Source: Actinocatenispora rupis (lineage in GTDB: Bacteria > Actinomycetota > Actinomycetes > Mycobacteriales > Micromonosporaceae). Taken from it: 64,000 bases of DNA. Positions 59,472 through 64,000 of the stretch are shown in pieces. The notes beneath the pieces are model-generated. The model saw nothing but the letters and a program-made list of their open reading frames with translations. It did not search any database and was not told where the DNA came from. The translations under genes and the position numbers were made by a program. The stretch spans positions 39,210 through 103,209 of the forward strand of contig NZ_BOMB01000027.1 of the NCBI RefSeq assembly GCF_016861975.1. The letters are read 5' to 3'. The first letter of the stretch is position 1, and each line of letters opens with the position of its first letter.

Positions 59472-60020
59472 ATGGCGTACCACCACGGACAGTTGCGCGA
59501 AGCGGTGCTCGCCGCCGCCGTCGAGGTGATCGAGACGGGCGGGCTCGGCACCCTCAGCCTGCGCGACCTCGCGCGGCGCGCCGGCGTCTCGCACGCCGCC
59601 CCCGCGCACCACTTCGGCGACCGCGCCGGCCTGCTCACCGCGCTCGCCGCCGAGGGATACCGGCTGCTCGCCGACGCGCTGACCGCCGCGGGCGACGACT
59701 TCCGCGAGGTCGGCGTGGCGTACGTGCGGTTCGGCGTGACGCACCGCGCGCACTTCGAGGTGATGTTCCGCCCCGACCTCGTCCGGGCCGACGACCCCGA
59801 GCTCGTCGAGGCCCAGGCCCGCGCCTCCGCCATCCTGTACGGCGGGGCAGCCAGCATCCGCGCCGACGCCCGTACGACCGGGCTCGCCGCCTGGTCGCTC
59901 GTGCACGGCTTCACCACGCTGTGGAACGCCGGGATGCTGCCCGACGACCTCGGCGACGTCGACGCCGCCGCCCGCCGGATCGCCGCCACCCTCTTCCCCG
60001 ACCCGCACCTCAGCCGCTGA
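59472..60020 (+). CDS. TetR-family transcriptional regulator
   Basis: A 182-residue TetR protein of the TetR_C_33-like short class: AYHHGQLREAVLAAAVEVIE start, HTH SLRDLARRAGVSHAAPAHHF, then a ligand domain. It lies divergent to the DoxX gene and probably represses it. The leaderless hexamer favours ATG 59472 over a GTG-type start 21 nt upstream. Its 3' end overlaps the convergent LysR gene by 11 nt. Confidence 0.9.
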   Translation: MAYHHGQLREAVLAAAVEVIETGGLGTLSLRDLARRAGVSHAAPAHHFGDRAGLLTALAAEGYRLLADALTAAGDDFREVGVAYVRFGVTHRAHFEVMFRPDLVRADDPELVEAQARASAILYGGAASIRADARTTGLAAWSLVHGFTTLWNAGMLPDDLGDVDAAARRIAATLFPDPHLSR

Positions 60021-60963
60021 CGACCCGCCCGGCCCGGTGTCCGTCCACAGTGGACATCACCGCCCACTGGGTACGGGCCGTGTCGAGCAGCGCGGTCAGC
60101 GCCGGCGACGGCGCACGCCGGGTCAACCGCACCGCCTGAGTACGCAGGCCGAAATCGTTGCGGGACAACGCATCCGGGCGTACCCACGGGAGGGTGACCA
60201 GCTCGCCGCGGGCCAGCTCGGCCTCGACCGCCACCGCCGGCAGCGCCGCCACCCCGAGCCCCGCGACCGCGCAGCGCTTCACCGCCTCCAGGTTCGCGAA
60301 CTCGGCGAGTACCGGCGGGTCGATGCCGGCGGCGCGCAGCTCCCGGTCGACGACCTGGCGGTGCGCGCAGTCCTCCTCGACCTGGATCACCGGCTCGGTG
60401 GCCAGATCGGCGGCCGTCACCCGGTCCGCGGCGGCGAGCCGGTGGTCCGGCGCCGCCACGAACAGCACCGGCTCGGCGCACAGCGTCTCCACCGTCAGGT
60501 CCGGCGCCGAGACCGGCTCCTCCAACAGCAGCGCGGCGTCCAGCCGGGCCGCGGACAGGTCCGCCAGCAGCGCCGACCGGCTCGCCGGCCGGAACACCAC
60601 CCGCAGCCGCGGAAACCGGGCACCCAGCGACCGCAGCACCGCCGGCAACCGGTACGCGCAGAGGGTCTCGGCGGCACCGATCCGCAGCGTGCCCGCCACC
60701 TCGTCACCCGCGCTGCGCAGTTCCTCGGACGCCTCCTCGGCGAGCCGCAGGATCCGCTCCGCGTACGGGAGGAGGCGGCGGCCGGCGTCGGTGATCACGA
60801 TGCGCCGGCCCAACCGCTCGAACAGCGGGGTGCCGACCTCCCGCTCCAGCGCCTTGATCTGCGCGGTGACGTTCGACTGCACGTACCCGAGGTCGGCGGC
60901 GGCGCGGGTGAAGCTCCCCGCCGACGCCACCGCCCGGAACGTGCGCAGCAGCCGCAACTCCAT
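60010..60963 (-). CDS. LysR-family transcriptional regulator
   Basis: A 317-residue LTTR: winged HTH (residues 1-60, GSFTRAAADLGYVQSNVTAQIKALE) and a periplasmic-binding-like effector domain (90-300). It diverges from the MFS gene across 75 bp, the usual layout for an LTTR and its target, so it probably controls that exporter. TACGGT lies 6 nt before ATG 60963. Confidence 0.93.
   Translation of the reverse strand: MELRLLRTFRAVASAGSFTRAAADLGYVQSNVTAQIKALEREVGTPLFERLGRRIVITDAGRRLLPYAERILRLAEEASEELRSAGDEVAGTLRIGAAETLCAYRLPAVLRSLGARFPRLRVVFRPASRSALLADLSAARLDAALLLEEPVSAPDLTVETLCAEPVLFVAAPDHRLAAADRVTAADLATEPVIQVEEDCAHRQVVDRELRAAGIDPPVLAEFANLEAVKRCAVAGLGVAALPAVAVEAELARGELVTLPWVRPDALSRNDFGLRTQAVRLTRRAPSPALTALLDTARTQWAVMSTVDGHRAGRVVSG
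60043..60055. repeat. iterated palindrome GTCCACAGTGGAC, copy near LysR 3' end
   Basis: Exact copy inside the LysR gene; on its coding strand it reads G TCC ACT GTG GAC with rare ACT. Confidence 0.6.
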
Positions 60964-60969
60964 CCATCA

Positions 60970-60975
60970 ACCGTA
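60970..60975 (-). promoter_or_regulatory. -10 hexamer of a leaderless promoter (TACGGT, minus strand)
   Basis: TACGGT ends 6 nt before ATG 60963 of the LysR gene. Confidence 0.45.
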
Positions 60976-61025
60976 GCGATGGGTGGGATCAGCGACCTTC
61001 GTTGGACGTGATCGCCCGGAGCGCC

Positions 61026-61031
61026 TAGACA
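61026..61031 (+). promoter_or_regulatory. -10 hexamer (TAGACA) of the MFS gene
   Basis: TAGACA ends 7 nt before GTG 61039; the last base departs from TANNNT. Confidence 0.4.
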
Positions 61032-61038
61032 TGACCAG

Positions 61039-63021
61039 GTGACCCGCCACCCGATGCCGATGCTCGTCGTCGCCACGTTCGCCGCGTTCGCGAACTATGC
61101 CGTACTCCTGCCCGTCGTGTCCGCCTGGGCCGCCCACGGCGGAGCCGGCGCCGACGGAGCCGGCCTCACCACCACGGCGTTCATGGTCACCACCGTGCTC
61201 ACCCAGGCCGCCGTACCCGCCGTCGGCCGCCGCGTCGGCTACCGCGCCACGTTCGCGCTCGGCACCGTCGTCATGGTCCTGCCCACCCTCGGGTACGCCG
61301 TCAGCGCCGCCATCACACCCCTCGTCGTACTCTCCGCGCTGCGCGGCATCGGGTTCGGCCTGCTCAGCGTCTCCGGCAGCGCCCTCGTCGCCGAACTCGC
61401 CCCACCCTCCCGCCGCGGCCGCGCCAGCGGACTCTACGGACTCGGCGTCGCCCTCCCCAACGTCCTGCTCGTCCCCGTCGCCGTCGCCACCGTCGACACC
61501 CTCGGCTACCCGGCCCTGTTCGTCACCGTCACCGTCGTTCCCCTCGTACTCGCCGCCGCGATCCTCGCCCTCCCCCGCGTACCGGCCGCGACCGCCGACC
61601 CCGTCGAGCCCCGCGTACCGGTCGCCCGCGCCGCCGTACCCGCTGTGGAGACGGATCGGCGCCCGGCGACATGGTTCGACCTGGGTACGGCCTCGCACAC
61701 GGGTCCGGCCTCGGTCACGGGTACGGACCCGGTCACGGGGCCGGGCCCGGTCACGGGGCCGGGCCCGGTCACGGGGCCGGGCTCGCTCACGGGTACGGAC
61801 TCGGTCACGGGTACGGCCTTCGGGATGGGCAACCGCCTGGAGCCTGACCGTGGTGTGGGGACGGGTGCGGGCCCAGGGGCCGGTCAGGGCTTGGGGACAG
61901 GCTTCGGGACGGACAACCGTCTGGGGACAGACCGTGGTGTGGGAACGGGTCGCGGTGTGGGGGTGGACCGCGGTGCCGGTACGGACCTCGGCCTGGGGTC
62001 GGAGCGTGGCTCGGGGACGGGTGTAGTCGGTGGGACTGGCCATGAGGTGGGGCGAAGCCATGGCGTGGAAACGGGTTCCGGCGGTGAGCCGGGCCACGAC
62101 ATGGGGCGAAGCCGTGGCGCGGGCACGGGTTTCGGCAGTGGGGCGGGCCACGACACGGGGCGAAGCCGTGGCGTGGGAACGGGCTTCGGCAGTGGGGCGG
62201 GCCACGACATGGGGCGGGGCCGTGGCGTGGGGACGGAACTTGGCGCTGTCGTCGGTCGCGAGGTCGTCGTGGGGCCGCCCGCGGGTTGCGACCTGCTCCC
62301 TGACACGGCGGTTCCCGGTGTGGCTGTCGACAGCGGCGTGGGCGGTTCCGGCGTGCCGGCGGACGCGACGGTGCCGGATGCGGCGACTCCCGACACCGGT
62401 GCCGCCAGAGCCGGCGCGGCGGGCTCCGGCGTGCGGGCGAGCGCCGGCACGGTACGGGCGCGCGGCGGGATCGTCCGGTACGTCGGGCCCGTGGCGGTGA
62501 TGCTGCCCGTAGCGGTGGCAGCCACCGGGATCATCACGTTCGCTCCGCTCGCGCTGCCCGGATCCGCACCCACCGCGCTGCTCGTCTTCGGCGTCGCGGC
62601 GCTCGCCGCACGTTGGGCCGCCGGGCACCTCGCCGACCGGTACCCGTCCATGCGGGCACTGCTGCCCGTCGCCGTCGTCACCGCCGCCCTCGGACTCGGC
62701 ACCCTCGCACTCGCCGCGCACCAGTCCGGGTCCGCGGTCCTCGCCGTACCCGGATCGTTCCTCCTCGGCGTCGGATTCGGCACCGCCCAGAACCAGACCC
62801 TCGTCGTACTCTTCCGGCGCGCCGGCACCGGACGGCACGGTACCGCCAGCGCCGTCTGGAACATGGCGCTCGACGCGGGCACCGGTGTCGGCGGCGTACT
62901 CCTCGGCGCGCTCGCCGGACACGCCAGCTACCCGTACGCCTTCGCGATCACCGCCGCGGCACTGGCCCTCTGCGTACCGGTCGCGGTCGGCGCCGCCCGC
63001 CGCGACACCGCCGCCACCTGA
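61039..63021 (+). CDS. MFS transporter with a long repetitive central loop
   Basis: A 660-residue MFS protein. Six membrane segments lie in residues 5-180, with the RGIGFGLLSVSGSAL and SRRGRASGLYGLG loop motifs, and six more in about 476-655. The central cytoplasmic loop, usually 20-40 residues, is here about 295 residues (181-475) of Gly/Thr/Asp/Arg-rich repeats: PVTGPG-type hexapeptides and four 18-residue units starting GH(D/E)xGRS. The loop uses rare codons (GGT, CGT, ACA, TTG, GGA) more than the membrane parts, which suggests recent repeat expansion or acquired DNA. The reading frame is intact across it. The divergent LysR gene is the likely regulator; substrate unknown, drug or metabolite export most likely. 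Confidence 0.87.
   Translation: MTRHPMPMLVVATFAAFANYAVLLPVVSAWAAHGGAGADGAGLTTTAFMVTTVLTQAAVPAVGRRVGYRATFALGTVVMVLPTLGYAVSAAITPLVVLSALRGIGFGLLSVSGSALVAELAPPSRRGRASGLYGLGVALPNVLLVPVAVATVDTLGYPALFVTVTVVPLVLAAAILALPRVPAATADPVEPRVPVARAAVPAVETDRRPATWFDLGTASHTGPASVTGTDPVTGPGPVTGPGPVTGPGSLTGTDSVTGTAFGMGNRLEPDRGVGTGAGPGAGQGLGTGFGTDNRLGTDRGVGTGRGVGVDRGAGTDLGLGSERGSGTGVVGGTGHEVGRSHGVETGSGGEPGHDMGRSRGAGTGFGSGAGHDTGRSRGVGTGFGSGAGHDMGRGRGVGTELGAVVGREVVVGPPAGCDLLPDTAVPGVAVDSGVGGSGVPADATVPDAATPDTGAARAGAAGSGVRASAGTVRARGGIVRYVGPVAVMLPVAVAATGIITFAPLALPGSAPTALLVFGVAALAARWAAGHLADRYPSMRALLPVAVVTAALGLGTLALAAHQSGSAVLAVPGSFLLGVGFGTAQNQTLVVLFRRAGTGRHGTASAVWNMALDAGTGVGGVLLGALAGHASYPYAFAITAAALALCVPVAVGAARRDTAAT
61731..61784 (+). 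repeat. 18-bp tandem repeat in the MFS gene, three units
   Basis: GGTCACGGGGCCGGGCCC at 61731, 61749 and 61767 (the last ends CTC). It encodes the VTGPGP hexapeptide. Confidence 0.8.
62038..62253 (+). repeat. 54-bp tandem repeat in the MFS gene, four units
   Basis: Units start at 62038, 62092, 62146 and 62200 and encode 18-residue repeats: the core is GHDMGRSRGxGTGFGSGA. Units 2 and 3 are nearly identical; 1 and 4 are diverged at their ends. Confidence 0.85.
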
Positions 63022-63028
63022 CCGGCTG

Positions 63029-63144
63029 GCGAGCGCGTCCAGACGGGCGGCGAGCGTTCGCCGGGGTGAACGCAGCGGGTCAGGTCGCGAGCGCGTCCAA
63101 TCGGGCGGCGAGCGTTTGCCGGGGCAACGCGGCCGGTCAGGTGG
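63029..63144. repeat. 58-bp tandem repeat between MFS and NADAR genes
   Basis: GCGAGCGCGTCC starts units at 63029 and 63087; each runs through GGGCGGCGAGCGT to GGGTCAGGT or GGTCAGGTG. The second unit reaches into the NADAR gene and supplies its stop codon (TCA at 63137-63139 on the plus strand). Confidence 0.65.
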
Positions 63145-63691
63145 CGAGGGTGCTGCGGGCACGCATCAGCGCGAACCCCAGCAGGTTCGTGCCGCGCCAC
63201 CTCGCCGGGTCCGCAGCGCGCGGATCGGTTGCGGCCAAACCGATCCCCCACACCCGGTCCCGCGGGCTCGCCTCCACGAGCACCCGACCCCGCGTCGCCA
63301 GCAAGTACTCCCGGAGATCGTCGTGCTGACCGAACTTCGCCACGTTCGCCGCCGTCACGATGCCCGAACGGTGCTCCCGCCACACCTCCTCCACGAACCC
63401 GCGCACCCGGCCGCCGAACGCCTTCGCCTGCGCCGGCGACGTCGCGGCCAGGATCCGCGGCAGCATCTCCACGTCACCGAACAGCCGCGCCTTGCCGGCC
63501 ATCATGAAATGCTCGGCGCTCGTATACCGCACACCGTCGACCGTGAACGCCGCCGGCCACCACTGACTCAGGCAGCCGCGCCCGACACCGCCGCCCCGCT
63601 CCGGCCGATGCCCCCAGAAATAGAGGTACCGCAGGGAACGGCCGGCGCGCGTCGCCCGGCACAGGTCCTCGACGGAGCGGAATTCGATCAT
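63137..63691 (-). CDS. NADAR-family protein (YbiA/DUF1768-like)
   Basis: A 184-residue NADAR domain: YLYFWGHRPE, CLSQWWPAAFTVDGVRY, SAEHFMMAGKARLF and the C-terminal SPRDRVWGIGLAATDP and GTNLLGFALMRAR blocks. The Glu of SAEH and the aromatic/Asp residues match the N-glycosidase site. Members remove reactive riboflavin intermediates, reverse ADP-ribosylation of guanine, or link to NAD signalling. ATG 63691 is chosen because the domain starts there; 75 upstream codons in frame look non-coding. The last codons lie in a tandem repeat. Confidence 0.85.
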   Translation of the reverse strand: MIEFRSVEDLCRATRAGRSLRYLYFWGHRPERGGGVGRGCLSQWWPAAFTVDGVRYTSAEHFMMAGKARLFGDVEMLPRILAATSPAQAKAFGGRVRGFVEEVWREHRSGIVTAANVAKFGQHDDLREYLLATRGRVLVEASPRDRVWGIGLAATDPRAADPARWRGTNLLGFALMRARSTLAT

Positions 63692-63809
63692 GGGGGTGAT
63701 GGTGGCACGCACCTCCGACAGCGACGAGCGGGTTTCGATGGGGTCCGGGGGTGACGGCGTGGGCTGGGCACAGCAGCATTGATAGCCCGCCGCGGAGTAC
63801 CGGAATCGG

Positions 63810-63839
63810 TTGTCCACAGCCACTCTCGCTCTGTCCACA
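63810..63839 (+). promoter_or_regulatory. two DnaA-box-like 9-mers
   Basis: TTGTCCACA (63810-63818), the actinobacterial consensus, and CTGTCCACA (63831-63839) lie 21 bp apart. Two boxes alone do not make an origin; DnaA-controlled transcription or titration is possible. Confidence 0.35.
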
Positions 63840-63907
63840 GGCCCACGCACCAACGCCCCGGGCGGACTAGACTTGACGCCGGGGTGCCCCCCTTTGGGAG
63901 GGCGGGG

Positions 63908-63998
63908 TTCGTTCACTGCGTTCGTTCACTGCGTTCGTTCACTGCGTTCGTTCACTGCGTTCGTTCACTGCGTTCGTTCACCGCGTTCGTTCACCGCG
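63908..63998. repeat. 13-bp tandem repeat TTCGTTCACTGCG, seven units
   Basis: Seven contiguous units; the last two have CACCGCG. Read on the other strand the unit is CGCAGTGAACGAA. The array reaches the window edge and may continue. Confidence 0.9.
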
Positions 63999-64000
63999 CC

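Larger units (their letters stand above)
63692..64000. other. 309-bp region upstream of the NADAR gene
   Basis: No gene is seen. It contains two DnaA-box-like 9-mers, a CCCCCCTTTGGGAGGG-type stem near 63888-63902 and seven 13-bp repeats that run to the window end. Confidence 0.5.

Noticed and set aside
63810..63839. Replication origin
   Set aside because: Two DnaA-like boxes are far too few, and dnaA, dnaN, parA/B and rpmH are absent.

Overview
The window is 64 kb of very GC-rich DNA with third codon positions dominated by G/C, many GTG starts, GTGA/ATGA gene overlaps, a WhiB gene, an RpfB/NlpC-type c-di-AMP riboswitch, a MarP protease and a mycosin. This points to an actinobacterial chromosome. 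The marked abundance of GTAC across codon boundaries and the gene-end GAGCGCAGCGAGCGAGG-type repeats suggest the Micromonosporaceae or a close relative, but that family call is an inference. No plasmid, prophage or large biosynthetic cluster is visible.

Layout. 0.2-9.9 kb: STAS anti-anti-sigma factor, oligopeptidase B, a membrane-anchored Hsp70, a minus-strand group of amino-acid enzymes (aldo/keto reductase, class III aminotransferase, threonine dehydratase), and a c-di-AMP riboswitch with its NlpC/P60 hydrolase. 10-20 kb: PAS-GGDEF-EAL protein, DUF574 methyltransferase, DUF5999 protein, SNF2 helicase plus SWIM protein, metallophosphoesterase, WYL regulator, EEP-family hydrolase. 20-46.6 kb: mycosin, then a block in the order known from Mycobacterium tuberculosis Rv3671c-Rv3683 (marP, NUDIX, TlpA-like, nth, crp, MBL hydrolase, RidA, DUF4177, two ArsA-like ATPases, whiB4-like, ponA2-like, metallophosphoesterase). 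This block is interrupted by a glycerol-3-phosphate/sugar ABC uptake operon with GDPD, a Gfo/Idh oxidoreductase and CbiZ, and by a Ser/Thr kinase and a 1192-residue adenylate cyclase-ATPase. 46.6-47 kb: tRNA-Pro(CGG), a strong hairpin and the C-terminal stub of a tyrosine integrase, the scar of an integrated element. 47-64 kb: SDR/TetR divergent pair, GAF-GGDEF protein, two cell-surface sugar genes preceded by a leader ORF and start-codon hairpin, lysC-asd, TIM-barrel/TetR pair, DoxX/TetR pair, LysR/MFS pair and a NADAR N-glycosidase.

Working together: cAMP is probably made by the cyclase (33.5-37.1 kb), sensed by Crp (31.6 kb) and may be degraded by a CpdA-like phosphoesterase (17.5 kb). c-di-GMP is handled by two GGDEF proteins and c-di-AMP is sensed by the riboswitch, so three cyclic-nucleotide signals meet in this window.

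The most unusual observations are: (1) a recurrent short palindrome, consensus STCCACWGTGGAC, that lies in coding DNA and forces codons that are rare here; (2) two ~95 % identical 164/168-bp palindromic MITE-like elements set exactly at gene ends, one supplying stop-codon bases to both neighbours and the other supplying part of a promoter; (3) an MFS transporter with a ~295-residue repetitive Gly-rich insert in its central loop; (4) a 26-codon leader ORF and a 13-bp hairpin that occludes the start codon of a sugar-nucleotide epimerase; (5) about eighteen starts with a TANNNT hexamer 6-8 nt upstream and no Shine-Dalgarno, the signature of leaderless transcripts.
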